DNA of 64,000 nucleotides from Arthrobacter sp. Leaf137 (GTDB lineage Bacteria > Actinomycetota > Actinomycetes > Actinomycetales > Micrococcaceae), in the NCBI RefSeq assembly GCF_001423525.1, contig NZ_LMOI01000018.1, positions 569,435-633,434 of the forward strand, written 5' to 3'. The translations under genes were made by a program, and so were the position numbers. The notes beneath the pieces were generated by a model. That model saw only the letters and a list, made by a program, of their open reading frames with translations, did no database searches and had not been told where the DNA came from. The number at the start of each line of letters is the position of its first letter. Position 1 is the first letter of the stretch. Shown here piece by piece: positions 1 through 8,546 of this stretch.

Positions 1-311
1 TCCTCCGCAAGGAACTGAACCTGAGCTCACCCGCCACCACGGCCCTGATCGACAGGCTGGACAACTCGGGCCACGTGGTCCGCGAGCGCCACAGCTCGGA
101 CCGCCGCCAGGTCCAGCTGAAGATGACCCCCAAGGCCTTCACCGAGGGCGGTGCCATCTTTGCGCCACTTTCACGCCACATGGGAAAGGCCATGGCGGAG
201 TTCACCGACGCGGAGCTGGATACCGTTTCGCGTTTCATGGCCGCCATGGTGGACGCCACCATTGCCGCCCGCGAGGAGTCCCCCGAACCCTCCGGCCACA
301 GCGCCACCTAG
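1..311 (+). CDS. MarR-family transcriptional regulator, C-terminal part (5' end outside window)
   Basis: The reading frame is open from position 3 to the stop at 309-311, giving about 102 residues. It begins inside a winged-helix domain: the recognition-helix stretch reads LSSPATTALIDRLDNSGHVV and is followed by the wing RERHSSDRRQVQLKMT, which is typical of MarR proteins. The rest is the C-terminal dimerisation helix. An apparent GTG start at 75 falls within the wing and is not a real start. MarR proteins are dimeric DNA-binding repressors that usually respond to small aromatic ligands or oxidants. The ligand and target cannot be inferred because the promoter side is missing. Confidence 0.85.
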   Translation, partial: LRKELNLSSPATTALIDRLDNSGHVVRERHSSDRRQVQLKMTPKAFTEGGAIFAPLSRHMGKAMAEFTDAELDTVSRFMAAMVDATIAAREESPEPSGHSAT

Positions 312-377
312 CAGACACTCCCGTTTTGCCGGCCCCAACGCCAGTCCCTGCCGCCGGGTTGGGAGTAGCGTTTGTCC

Positions 378-1196
378 ATGAGCGACCAGCAGCCTGAAGA
401 CGACGTCTACACGCACGGCCACCACGAGTCAGTGGTCCGCGCCCATGCCGCCAGGACCGCCGAGAATTCAGCGGCGTTCGTCCTGCCGCACCTCACCCGG
501 GGAACGGACGTGCTCGACGTCGGATGCGGGCCGGGCAGCATTACGTGCGATTTTGCCGCAGTGGTCAGTCCGGGCAGGGTCACCGGCCTGGACCGCTCAC
601 CGGACATCATTGCCCAGGCGCAGGCGCTCGCCGTCGAACGTGAAGTGCCCAACGTGGAATTCGCGGCCGGCAACATCTACGACCTCGACTTCGCTGACGG
701 GACGTTCGACGTGGTCCACGCCCACCAGGTGCTGCAGCACCTGACCGACCCCGTCGAGGCGCTGCGGGAAATGCGCCGGGTGGCCAAGCCGGGCGGCATT
801 GTTGCAGTGCGGGACGCCGACTTCCACGGCATGAGCTGGTACCCCGCCATCCCGGAGCTGGACGAATGGATGGACCTCTACCAGCTCATTGCGCGGCGAA
901 ACGGGGCCGAGCCCGACGCCGGGCGGCGCCTGGTCAGCTGGGCCCAGTCCGCGGGCTTTCACGACGTCGCCCCCACCAGCAGCAACTGGCTCTACGCCAC
1001 GGGCCAGCAGCGCCGGTGGCAGGCCCGCGTCTGGGGTGAACGGGTGCTGCATTCGGCGTTCGCGGAGCAGGCCCTGGAGTACGGTTTCGCCAACCCGGCG
1101 GACCTGGCGCGGATCTCGGCCGGCTGGCACCGCTGGGGCTCCACGGACGACGGCTGGTTCTTGATTCCGAACGGGGAGGTCATCGCCCGGGCCTAG
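378..1196 (+). CDS. Class I SAM-dependent methyltransferase
   Basis: A 272-residue protein. The SAM-binding motif I is VLDVGCGPG around residue 45, followed by the acidic strand end (GLDRS) and the post-I region (NVEFAAGNIYDLDFADGTFDVVHAHQVLQHLTDP), as in UbiE/Methyltransf_11 enzymes. The final 110 residues (WMDLYQLIARRNGAEPDAGRRL onward) resemble the C-terminal part of actinobacterial small-molecule methyltransferases. ATG 378 is preferred over TTG 372 because a GGGAG lies upstream and the protein then starts MSDQQPEDD. The substrate is unknown. The gene stands alone between the MarR gene and the toxin-antitoxin pair. Confidence 0.85.
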   Translation: MSDQQPEDDVYTHGHHESVVRAHAARTAENSAAFVLPHLTRGTDVLDVGCGPGSITCDFAAVVSPGRVTGLDRSPDIIAQAQALAVEREVPNVEFAAGNIYDLDFADGTFDVVHAHQVLQHLTDPVEALREMRRVAKPGGIVAVRDADFHGMSWYPAIPELDEWMDLYQLIARRNGAEPDAGRRLVSWAQSAGFHDVAPTSSNWLYATGQQRRWQARVWGERVLHSAFAEQALEYGFANPADLARISAGWHRWGSTDDGWFLIPNGEVIARA

Positions 1197-1342
1197 GTTG
1201 GGCCGGTTTTCCACATGGCCCCAAGGTTCCCTGCCGCGCATGCGTTCCCAGGCGTAGCCTCGGGGTCATGACCTATTACGGAGACCACGAGTATTGGGTT
1301 GAGCCTTATGCCGTGGAGGTTGACCAACTAGACTTGGTCAAC

Positions 1343-1570
1343 ATGGGACAGTACAACGTCCAGGAAGCCAAAACCCGGCTTTCCGAACTGCTGAACCTCG
1401 TGGAACGCGGCGAGGACGTGGTCATCGCGAAAGCCGGACGCCCCGTTGCGCGGTTGGTGAAGATCGAGCCTCCCACCAGGCGGGATCTTGGGTTCCTGGG
1501 CCCGCTCCACATCCCGGACGGGTTTTATGAGCCGTGGACAGAGGAGGAAATGGGAGTTGCCGAAGAATGA
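1343..1570 (+). CDS. Phd/YefM-type antitoxin
   Basis: The core MGQYNVQEAKTRLSELLNLVERGEDVVIAKAGRPVARL is the classic Phd/YefM N-terminal DNA-binding and dimerisation fold. The acidic tail (EPWTEEEMGVAEE) would wrap the toxin. ATG 1343 matches where family members start. An in-frame ATG at 1268 would add 25 residues with no family similarity and cannot be excluded. The stop overlaps the toxin start (ATGA at 1567-1570), so the two are translationally coupled. Antitoxins of this type neutralise the toxin and repress their own operon. Confidence 0.85.
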   Translation: MGQYNVQEAKTRLSELLNLVERGEDVVIAKAGRPVARLVKIEPPTRRDLGFLGPLHIPDGFYEPWTEEEMGVAEE

Positions 1571-1956
1571 GGCTGCTCCTGGATACGCACGTCTTCCTGT
1601 GGGCAATCGCCGAGCCGCGGCGGCTCTCCACCAAAGCCCGGAACGCCATCACCAAACTGGATAACCAGGTCTTCGTTTCGCCGGTGACCGCCTATGAGCT
1701 CTCCTACAAGCACAGGCTCGGAAAGCTTCCCGCCGGGTCTGCGATCGTCGCGAGCTTTGGCCGCCAACTCGCCCACCTCTATGCGTCCGAGCTTCCGGTC
1801 AGCGCATCCCACGGGCTTGCTGCCGGACAACTCGACTGGGACCACAAGGATCCCTTTGACCGCCTGCTGGCAGCGCAGGCCATGGTGGAGGGTTTTACCT
1901 TGGTCACGGCGGACGGGAGTTTGCAGGCCTTCGAACCGGTGGCCACATTGTGGTGA
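1567..1956 (+). CDS. PIN-domain toxin (VapC-like ribonuclease)
   Basis: A 129-residue PIN domain. The acidic metal-binding residues are in place: Asp in LLLDTHVFLWA near the N-terminus, Glu in AYELSYK, the DPFDR motif, and Asp in VTADG near the C-terminus. PIN toxins cleave RNA with Mg2+ and are held inactive by the partner antitoxin. This one is partnered with a Phd/YefM-type antitoxin, a pairing common in actinobacteria. The start ATG 1567 overlaps the antitoxin stop by four bases. Confidence 0.88.
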   Translation: MRLLLDTHVFLWAIAEPRRLSTKARNAITKLDNQVFVSPVTAYELSYKHRLGKLPAGSAIVASFGRQLAHLYASELPVSASHGLAAGQLDWDHKDPFDRLLAAQAMVEGFTLVTADGSLQAFEPVATLW

Positions 1957-1978
1957 CGGGCCAGCCGACCGGCCCGCG

Positions 1979-1984
1979 TAAGAT
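1979..1984 (+). promoter_or_regulatory. -10 box of a leaderless lysE-family gene
   Basis: TAAGAT lies 6 nt before GTG 1991, which would place the transcription start at the start codon. No Shine-Dalgarno sequence is visible. Confidence 0.55.
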
Positions 1985-1990
1985 TGGTTA

Positions 1991-2614
1991 GTGCAATTTT
2001 CCCTTTGGCTGGCCCTGGCGGGCGCTGGCGCCCTCATCAGTTTCACACCCGGTGCCGGCGCTATCAACACCATGAGCAATTCCCTGAACGCCGGCTTCCG
2101 CCGCTCCATCTGGGGAATCCTTGGCCAGCAGGCAGCGCTCGTTGTCCACGTGCTCATCGTGGCGCTGGGCGTGGGTGTCCTGGTTTCCGGGTCGCCGCTG
2201 GCCTTCAACATCATCCGGTACGCCGGGGCCGCCTACTTGGTCTACCTGGGCATCCGGCAGTTCCTCAGCAAGCCCTCCGTCCAGGAGGAGCAGGCGGCCG
2301 CGTCCACATTCGAGCCCGCTGCGTCGATTTTCCGGCGGGGTTTCTGGGTCAACCTCCTGAACCCCAAAGCGATTGTCTTCTTCCTCGCCTTCACCCCGCA
2401 GTTCATCCGGCCCGAAGAATCGCTGATTACCCAGTACGCCATCCTCACGGCCACCATCGTGGCCATCGACATCCTGGTCATGTGGTTCTTCTTCGCCGCG
2501 GCCGCCCGGTCCTTCCAGCGGTTCACGCAGACCGAACGGGGCCAGCTGGTCCTCAGCAAGGTGTTCGGCGTGTTGTTCGTCGGCGTCGGAATCCTGCTGG
2601 CCTTCATCCACTGA
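1991..2614 (+). CDS. LysE/RhtB-family amino-acid exporter
   Basis: A 207-residue inner-membrane protein with about six hydrophobic segments. The N-terminal signature ISFTPGAGAINTMSNSLNAGFRRSIWGILGQQAALVV matches the LysE/RhtB family (TPGP/A...G...G). These carriers export amino acids or their derivatives by H+ antiport. The central loop (SKPSVQEEQAAA) and the SFQRFTQTERGQLVLSKVFGVLFVGVGILLAF C-terminus are typical of the RhtB branch. Translation starts at GTG 1991, probably leaderless (TAAGAT at 1979-1984). The substrate cannot be read from the sequence. Confidence 0.88.
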   Translation: MQFSLWLALAGAGALISFTPGAGAINTMSNSLNAGFRRSIWGILGQQAALVVHVLIVALGVGVLVSGSPLAFNIIRYAGAAYLVYLGIRQFLSKPSVQEEQAAASTFEPAASIFRRGFWVNLLNPKAIVFFLAFTPQFIRPEESLITQYAILTATIVAIDILVMWFFFAAAARSFQRFTQTERGQLVLSKVFGVLFVGVGILLAFIH

Positions 2615-2775
2615 TCAGTTGATGCGGCCGCCGGACACGCGGCCCGCCAGGCGTCCGGGGATCGTCAACCCTGTCCCTTACCCGTTTCCAGCACCCGTCA
2701 TGCATCTTTACAAATCCGTCAAATATTGTGAATCGCCGCTGGCCAACGGTGGCCATAAAGCGCATGCTTAGACAC

Positions 2776-3315
2776 ATGAACTCAACGTCGAGCCCATACC
2801 GCGTCATTGCCGTTTGCACAGGCAATATCTGCCGCTCCCCCATGGCTGAACACATGCTCCGGGCGGCACTGGAACGCGAGGGGCTGGACGACCTGGTGAT
2901 GGTGGACTCAGCGGGCACCACCGGGTACGAGGCCGGGCGGCCCATCGATCCGCGCGCGGCCCGCCGGCTGGCCATCACGCAACTCACTACGGACTTCCAT
3001 GTGGCCAGGGAGTGGGACCACGGGTGGTTCCGCGACCGGGACCTGATCCTCGCACTGGACATCGACCACTACGCGTGGCTCAGCCAGGCAGCTCCGGACA
3101 GGGAGTCGCTGGAGAAGATCCGGATGCTCCGCAGCTTCGACCCCGCGATGACCGGCCGGGACCTCCTGGACCAGGGCATCGAGGATCCCTGGTACGGCGG
3201 CCACGCCGATTTCGACGCCGTCTGGCACCAGATCCACACCGCAATGCCCGGCCTCGTTGACCACATCCGGGCAGCGGTGGCAAGCAATGCACACCTGGCG
3301 CGGCAGGCGCACTGA
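2776..3315 (+). CDS. Low-molecular-weight protein-tyrosine phosphatase
   Basis: A 179-residue protein with the N-terminal CX5R phosphate loop VCTGNICRSPMAEHML (Cys and Arg catalytic) and the general-acid Asp in the DPWYGG motif near residue 140, exactly as in LMW-PTPases. It hydrolyses phosphotyrosine on proteins and, in some actinobacteria, affects exopolysaccharide synthesis or host interaction. ATG 2776 places the P-loop at the usual distance from the N-terminus. The in-frame ATG 2764 and GTG 2728 are alternatives without better signals. Its stop lies 19 bp before pabB. Confidence 0.92.
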   Translation: MNSTSSPYRVIAVCTGNICRSPMAEHMLRAALEREGLDDLVMVDSAGTTGYEAGRPIDPRAARRLAITQLTTDFHVAREWDHGWFRDRDLILALDIDHYAWLSQAAPDRESLEKIRMLRSFDPAMTGRDLLDQGIEDPWYGGHADFDAVWHQIHTAMPGLVDHIRAAVASNAHLARQAH

Positions 3316-3321
3316 AAACGG

Positions 3322-3327
3322 TACGCT
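3322..3327 (+). promoter_or_regulatory. -10 box of leaderless pabB
   Basis: TACGCT, then 7 nt, then ATG 3335. No ribosome-binding site is present. Confidence 0.5.
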
Positions 3328-3334
3328 CTACTCC

Positions 3335-5470
3335 ATGAGCCCAGCCCCCGTCATCATCGCCATTGACGGACGCTCGGGTGCAGGCAAGACCACCCTCGCC
3401 GTGGAACTCGCCGCGCGGCTGCGCGCCCGCCACAAGGTGTCGCTGTTCCACCTCGAGGACATCTATCCCGGCTGGAACGGCCTGGCCGCCGGCATCGAAC
3501 GCTACATCAGCACCGTCCTCGGCCCGCTCAGCCGCGGTGAGGCCGCTGCCTGGACCAGTTGGGACTGGGAAAGGCATTACGACGGCGACCCCCGGGTCAC
3601 CCTTCCCGCCGAGATCGTCATCGTGGAGGGAGTCGGCGCCGCGGCCGCCGCGGCCCGGCCCTTCCTGAGCGCGGTCATCTGGGCGGACTCGCCGGAGGAC
3701 GTCCGACGCACCCGCGCGCTGCAGCGGGACGGCGAAACCTACGAACCTTACTGGGACCAGTGGGCGGCCCAGGAGTCCGAATGGCTCGCCGCGGACGATG
3801 TTGCCGCCGAGGCGGACCTGCACATCCGGAACGTGGCCGATGGCGGCGCGCCGGAGGACGTGCTGCAGCTCCTGCCGTATCTCCCGGGGCTGGCCCAGGT
3901 CCTCGCGCCCGAACTGTCTGCCCGCCGGGGCCTGAGCCTCCGTGCGGAACGGCTCGACGCACGCACGCAGGCCGCCGAACTCTTCAGTGCCCTTTACGGC
4001 CGGTCCGCCAACGCGGTCTGGCTTGACTCGTCCAACGCCGGGGTTTCAATCATCACGGGGCCTGCGGCAGGCGGGGATCCCGCCGATCCAACCGTGCGGA
4101 CGGCCGCCGAACGCAGCCGCTTCAGCATTTTGGCGGACGACGGCGGCACGTTCGGCCAGTCAGTCACGCACCGTGCCGGAGCCAGCCACATCAGCGCCGG
4201 CTCCGTTACCGCCAGCGTGGACGGACCGTTTTTCCGGTGGCTGGACACCGTGTGGGGCCGCCGGGCGGTCCGCGCCCCGGAGGGCTACCCCGGAGAGTTC
4301 ACCCTGGGGTGGCTGGGCTACCTGGGCTACGAACTGAAACGGGAAACCGGCGGCGCCGATGTTTCCGCGGCCACGCCGGACGCTGCCCTGATCTTCGCCG
4401 GACGGGCAGTTGTCCTGGACCATGTGGAAGGTACGGCCTGGCTCCTGGCCCTGGACGCCCCGGACGCCACCGAATGGCTGGACACCGCACGGGCAGCGGT
4501 GCGGGCCGCAGCGGCTACACCCACGGCGTCGGACAGCCAGGATGCCGCCGCCTACCCGGCCGGCGCCGCCCTTGACGGCGGCAGCACCGGCGTCGGCGGC
4601 TCCCCCGTGCCTGCGTTCACGAGCCGGGACAGTGGCGTGGCCTACCGGGCCAAAATTGCCGAGGCGCAGCGCGAAATCGGCGAGGGCAACACCTATGAAG
4701 TCTGCCTGACCACCACCCTCGCGGCGCATGTTCCGGCGGATACCGTGGATCCATGGAACACGTACCTGGCCCTGCGCCGGCGAAACCCGGCACCCTTCGC
4801 CAGCTACCTGGCGTTCGATGGGCTGGCGGTCGCCAGCACCTCCCCGGAACGTTTCCTGCGGATAGCGTCCGACGGCGGCATGCGGGCCGAACCGATCAAG
4901 GGCACCCGCCGCCGGGCTGCCGACGCCGCTGAGGATGCTGCCCTGCGGACGGAGCTTGCGACGTCGCTGAAGGACCGGGCCGAGAACATCATGATTGTGG
5001 ACCTGCTGCGGAACGACCTCAGCCATTTCGCGGTCCCCGGCTCCGTGACGGTGAGCCGGCTGTGCGCGATCGAAAGCTACGCCACAGTGCACCAGATGGT
5101 GAGCACCATCGACGCCAGCCTGCCGCCGGGATCCCCGCGGGCCGAAGCCGTGGCCGCCTGCTTCCCTGCCGGTTCCATGACCGGGGCGCCGAAGATCAGC
5201 ACCATGGCCATCCTCGACCGGCTGGAAGCCGGCCCCCGCGGCGTCTATTCGGGTGCCATTGGATATTTCTCGCTGAACGGTGCCACGGACCTGGCCGTCG
5301 CCATCCGGACCCTGGTGATCAGCGCGGACGGCGACGGTACGGCGGAACTGACCCTCGGCGTCGGTGGCGCCATCACGTCCGACTCCGTGCCGGACGAGGA
5401 ATACGATGAAATCCGGACCAAGGCCTACGGGGTGCTCTCAACCCTCGGCGCGGAATTCCCCGACCCCTGA
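3335..5470 (+). CDS. pabB: Aminodeoxychorismate synthase component I with N-terminal P-loop kinase-like domain
   Basis: A 711-residue fusion. Residues 1-185 form a uridine-kinase-like P-loop NTPase: Walker A GRSGAGKTT at residues 12-20, then DIYPGWNG, EIVIVEGVG and a lid-like Arg-rich stretch (DVRRTRALQRDGETYEPYW). From about residue 200 onward it is PabB/TrpE-like, with a chorismate-binding domain from about 440 carrying PIKGTRRR, ENIMIVDLLRNDL and GSMTGAPK. Component I converts chorismate plus ammonia to 4-amino-4-deoxychorismate for folate synthesis. The ADC-synthase part is intact. The role of the kinase domain is unknown. No pabA is adjacent. pabC lies 1.6 kb downstream, beyond an opposing gene. 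ATG 3335 is chosen because a -10 box sits 7 nt upstream; an upstream in-frame start at 3257 would overlap the phosphatase gene. Confidence 0.9.
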   Translation: MSPAPVIIAIDGRSGAGKTTLAVELAARLRARHKVSLFHLEDIYPGWNGLAAGIERYISTVLGPLSRGEAAAWTSWDWERHYDGDPRVTLPAEIVIVEGVGAAAAAARPFLSAVIWADSPEDVRRTRALQRDGETYEPYWDQWAAQESEWLAADDVAAEADLHIRNVADGGAPEDVLQLLPYLPGLAQVLAPELSARRGLSLRAERLDARTQAAELFSALYGRSANAVWLDSSNAGVSIITGPAAGGDPADPTVRTAAERSRFSILADDGGTFGQSVTHRAGASHISAGSVTASVDGPFFRWLDTVWGRRAVRAPEGYPGEFTLGWLGYLGYELKRETGGADVSAATPDAALIFAGRAVVLDHVEGTAWLLALDAPDATEWLDTARAAVRAAAATPTASDSQDAAAYPAGAALDGGSTGVGGSPVPAFTSRDSGVAYRAKIAEAQREIGEGNTYEVCLTTTLAAHVPADTVDPWNTYLALRRRNPAPFASYLAFDGLAVASTSPERFLRIASDGGMRAEPIKGTRRRAADAAEDAALRTELATSLKDRAENIMIVDLLRNDLSHFAVPGSVTVSRLCAIESYATVHQMVSTIDASLPPGSPRAEAVAACFPAGSMTGAPKISTMAILDRLEAGPRGVYSGAIGYFSLNGATDLAVAIRTLVISADGDGTAELTLGVGGAITSDSVPDEEYDEIRTKAYGVLSTLGAEFPDP

Positions 5471-5498
5471 AGCCCCTGCCGGAACTGGCTGGCCGGCA

Positions 5499-6974
5499 CT
5501 ACTGGACGGTTGCCGTCAGCCTCGCCACGTTGTCCACATAGCGGGCGGCGAGCGGCCGGTTCAGCCAGTCCGCCAGCCGCAGCTCGTGGGAGATGTCCCG
5601 GTACGTGTTCTCCACCGCGCGCATCTTGGCCACGATGTCTGCGCCGAGCAACATGACGGACACCTCAAGGTTCAGGGAGAACGAGCGCATGTCCATGTTG
5701 CTCGAGCCCAGGACGGCCACCTCGTCGTCGATGGTGAAGTGCTTCGCATGGAGAACGAACGGGGCCTTGTACAGGAAGATCCGGACGCCCGCCTCGAGCA
5801 GCGCCTCGTAGTAGGACTGCTGGGCGTGGTGGACCAGGAACTGGTCGCCCTTTTCGGAAACGAACAGTTCAACGTCCACGCCGCGCTGGGCTGCCGTGGT
5901 GATGGCGTACAGCAGGGAATCATCCGGGACAAAGTACGGGCTGCAGATCGAAATCCGGTGCTGCGCCGAGTAGATCAGGGTGTTGAACAGCCGCAGGTTG
6001 TTCTCCGTGATGAATCCCGGGCCGCTGGGCACCACCTGGGCGGTGACGTGCCCCGGAGCCGTGTCCACCGGAAGCTGCAGCTGGTGCTCCAGCGACTCGT
6101 CCGTCTCGCTGAGCCAGTCGGTGGCGAAGACGACGTTCAGGGTGGTCACGATCGGTCCGCGGAGGCAGGCCATCAGCTCAACCCATTCGCGGCCGGCCTT
6201 GCGGTGGCGGGGGTTGTTATAAGAGGGCTCGATGAGGTTCTGCGACCCGGTGAAGGCCAGCTCACCATCCACCACCATGATCTTGCGGTGGTTCCGGAGG
6301 TCCGGCCTGCGCCACTGCCCGTGGATGGGCAGCAGGGGCAGCATGCGCTTCCACTGGATCTTGCCGGCTCTGAGGCGCTTGAGGAGGTTCTTATATCCCT
6401 TGACCCGCAGGGTGCCGATGTGGTCAAAGAGCACCCGCACTTCGACGCCGCGTTCTGCGGCTTCCTCGAGGGCGGTGAGGAGGTCATCGGTGATGTGGTC
6501 GGTGCTCATGATGTAGAACTCGGCGTTGACGAACTTCTTCGCCTTCCGCACCGCTTCGGTCATGGCAAAGATGGAATCCGGGTAGCCGGGGATGAGGTCC
6601 ACCGTATTGCCGTCCACCATGGGCAGCGAACCCAGCCGGCGGTTCAGTTCACCGGCCGACTTCACCCATTCGGGACCCTGGTAGTCGCTTTCGGCGTCCG
6701 AGAGGGCCGTGATGCCCGCCTGCACCCTCTCGTTGACCTGCTGCTGCTGTTCGCGGCGCCGGCTGGACAGCCGGAAGTTGCCGAAGAGAAGGAAGAGGAT
6801 AATGCCCAGGAACGGCACGAAAAAGATGCCCAGCAGCCAGGCCATGGCCGTGGTGGGGCGCCGGTTGCCCGGGATGATTCCCACGGCCAGGATCCTGATG
6901 GCGAGGTCTGCGACACCGAGGATCACCACTACCCACATCGGCGCGGTGCCGGCAAGCGAAAATGGCCACAACAC
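5499..6974 (-). CDS. cls: Cardiolipin synthase (phospholipase D family)
   Basis: A 491-residue membrane enzyme. Two hydrophobic segments near the N-terminus (PLDc_N: MWVVVILGVADLAIRILAVG and AWLLGIFFVPFLGIILFLLF) are followed by two HKD catalytic motifs, NHRKIMVVDGELAFTGSQN and HAKHFTIDDEVAVLGSSN. The enzyme joins two phosphatidylglycerol molecules, or uses CDP-DAG in some actinobacteria, to make cardiolipin in the cytoplasmic membrane. GTG 6974 is chosen because GGGGG lies 7 nt upstream; a longer reading from 7055 adds a low-complexity Ser/Gly stretch. It sits antisense between pabB and pabC. Confidence 0.93.
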   Translation of the reverse strand: MLWPFSLAGTAPMWVVVILGVADLAIRILAVGIIPGNRRPTTAMAWLLGIFFVPFLGIILFLLFGNFRLSSRRREQQQQVNERVQAGITALSDAESDYQGPEWVKSAGELNRRLGSLPMVDGNTVDLIPGYPDSIFAMTEAVRKAKKFVNAEFYIMSTDHITDDLLTALEEAAERGVEVRVLFDHIGTLRVKGYKNLLKRLRAGKIQWKRMLPLLPIHGQWRRPDLRNHRKIMVVDGELAFTGSQNLIEPSYNNPRHRKAGREWVELMACLRGPIVTTLNVVFATDWLSETDESLEHQLQLPVDTAPGHVTAQVVPSGPGFITENNLRLFNTLIYSAQHRISICSPYFVPDDSLLYAITTAAQRGVDVELFVSEKGDQFLVHHAQQSYYEALLEAGVRIFLYKAPFVLHAKHFTIDDEVAVLGSSNMDMRSFSLNLEVSVMLLGADIVAKMRAVENTYRDISHELRLADWLNRPLAARYVDNVARLTATVQ

Positions 6975-7055
6975 GAGATAACCCCCGGAAGATGAGCTCC
7001 CGGCGGACGGGTTCCGTCCGGGCACTCCGCCCAGCTTATCCGCGCGGCACCGCAC

Positions 7056-7061
7056 TAAGCT
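7056..7061 (+). promoter_or_regulatory. -10 box of leaderless pabC
   Basis: TAAGCT, 6 nt, then ATG 7068. Confidence 0.5.
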
Positions 7062-7067
7062 GGTCCC

Positions 7068-7997
7068 ATGACCTCTCCCGCCCCCGTGGTACTCGTTTTC
7101 CTCGATCCCGCCTACCCCGACGGCCGGCCCGCCGACGCATCCCAGCCGCAGCTGATGGTCACGGACCAGGGGGCAACCCGGGGCGACGGCATCTTCGAGA
7201 CGATGCTCGCCGTACGTGGGTCAGTCCGGAAAATCCAGGCCCACCTGGACCGCCTCGGTGGCTCTGCGGAAGCACTGGACCTCAGCATTCCGGGGCAGGA
7301 TGAGTGGCGGCGGGCCATCGCTGCCGGTATCGCCGGGCACCACGCAAAGTACCCGGCCACCAGCCCGGATGACGACGAGCTGGTGGTCAAGCTGGTGGTT
7401 ACCCGCGGCGTGGAGGGCGCGGCGTCCGCCACCGCCTGGGTCCAGGTCTCCCCTGCGCCGGCCGCCGGCCGCCGGCAGCGCGAAACAGGCATCGACGTCA
7501 TCCTGCTTGACCGCGGTTACGACAGTAACGTTGCAGAGCGCGCACCGTGGCTGCTCATGGGTGCCAAGACGCTCTCCTACGCCGTCAACATGGCCGCCCT
7601 GCGCCATGCCCGCAAGCAGGGCGCCGACGACGTCATCTTCCTGTCCTCCGACGGTCGCGTGCTTGAGGGCCCCACCTCCACGGTGCTGCTGGCCCATGTG
7701 GAAGAGTCCGGGGACGGCACCACCGTCAAGCGCCTCATCACACCGCAGCTGGACAGCGGCATTCTCCCTGGAACATCCCAGGGTGCCCTGTTCCACGCGG
7801 CAAAGGCAGCGGGCTGGGAACTGGGCTACGGACCCCTGGAACCGCAGGACCTGCTGGACGCCGACGCGGTCTGGCTGATCTCCAGTGTCCGCCTGCTCGC
7901 CCCCGTTAACACGATCGACGGCAAGCAGATTGGCACCCCGTCATTGCAGAAGGAACTGACGGCCGAGCTCACCGAGCTTTACGCCGGAATCGAATAG
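7068..7997 (+). CDS. pabC: Aminodeoxychorismate lyase-like class IV aminotransferase
   Basis: A 309-residue fold-type IV PLP enzyme. The N-terminal QLMVTDQGATRGDGIFETMLAVRG block, the PLP lysine in GAKTLSYAVNMAALRHA, the EGPTSTVLL motif and the C-terminal ILPGTSQGALF and DAVWLISSVRLLAPV blocks match the family that includes 4-amino-4-deoxychorismate lyase and branched-chain or D-amino-acid aminotransferases. Proximity to pabB makes ADC lyase (pyruvate release yielding p-aminobenzoate) the best assignment. Other class IV activities cannot be excluded by sequence alone. The start ATG 7068 appears leaderless. Confidence 0.82.
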   Translation: MTSPAPVVLVFLDPAYPDGRPADASQPQLMVTDQGATRGDGIFETMLAVRGSVRKIQAHLDRLGGSAEALDLSIPGQDEWRRAIAAGIAGHHAKYPATSPDDDELVVKLVVTRGVEGAASATAWVQVSPAPAAGRRQRETGIDVILLDRGYDSNVAERAPWLLMGAKTLSYAVNMAALRHARKQGADDVIFLSSDGRVLEGPTSTVLLAHVEESGDGTTVKRLITPQLDSGILPGTSQGALFHAAKAAGWELGYGPLEPQDLLDADAVWLISSVRLLAPVNTIDGKQIGTPSLQKELTAELTELYAGIE

Positions 7998-8044
7998 CAC
8001 TGAAACAAGGGGTGAAGTCCCTTTTCCGCATCCCGCGTCGCCCG

Positions 8045-8050
8045 TAAGGT
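8045..8050 (+). promoter_or_regulatory. -10 box of a leaderless flavin-binding protein gene
   Basis: TAAGGT, 7 nt, then ATG 8058. Confidence 0.5.
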
Positions 8051-8057
8051 GTGGACC

Positions 8058-8522
8058 ATGGACTCGCTCAAGCTGCCAATCGAAAACCTTTCCTTTGACG
8101 ACTGCTGGGACCTCCTTTCAGGCGACACGCTGGGCAGGCTTGCCATCGTCGTGGACGGCCACCCCGAGGTCTTTCCGGTTAATTTTGTTGTCCACCGCCG
8201 GAGCATCGCCTTCCGCACGGCAGCTGGTTCCAAGCTGTGGGGCGCCATGATGGAACGCCCGGCGGCGCTGGAGATCGACGGGTACGACCCCGCCACGGAG
8301 CTTGCATGGAGCGTGGTGGTACGCGGCGATACCCAGGTCATTGAGGACCAGTCCGAAATGGACGCCGTGGACGGCCTGGGGCTGGAGCCCTGGCAGCCCG
8401 GCGAAAAATCGAACTACATCCGGCTGAACGCCAAGGCCCTGACGGGCCGCCGGTTCCAGGTGAACCGGCCGGACGTCTGGAACACCCGGCTGCAGGACCG
8501 TCGGCGGGCATCGTTCGAATAG
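8058..8522 (+). CDS. Pyridoxamine 5'-phosphate oxidase family (FMN/F420-binding split barrel) protein
   Basis: A 154-residue split-barrel protein. DDCWDLLSGDTLGRLAIVVDGHPEVFPVNFVVHRRSIAFRTAAGSKL is the conserved N-terminal half of the actinobacterial PNPOx-like group that binds FMN or F420. ALEIDGYDPATELAWSVVVRGDTQVI forms the second half. Function within the group is undefined (reductase or flavin carrier). ATG 8058 fits both the family start and the -10 box at 8045-8050. The gene converges on the downstream TetR gene. Confidence 0.82.
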   Translation: MDSLKLPIENLSFDDCWDLLSGDTLGRLAIVVDGHPEVFPVNFVVHRRSIAFRTAAGSKLWGAMMERPAALEIDGYDPATELAWSVVVRGDTQVIEDQSEMDAVDGLGLEPWQPGEKSNYIRLNAKALTGRRFQVNRPDVWNTRLQDRRRASFE

Positions 8523-8546
8523 CCACTGCCGGCCGCGCAGACGCTG

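Noticed and set aside
1268-1342. N-terminal 25-codon extension of the antitoxin
   Set aside because: It encodes sequence not found in Phd/YefM proteins; the downstream ATG 1343 is preferred, although not proven.
5364-6995. 543-residue plus-strand frame
   Set aside because: Antisense to cardiolipin synthase with both HKD motifs; no recognisable domain.
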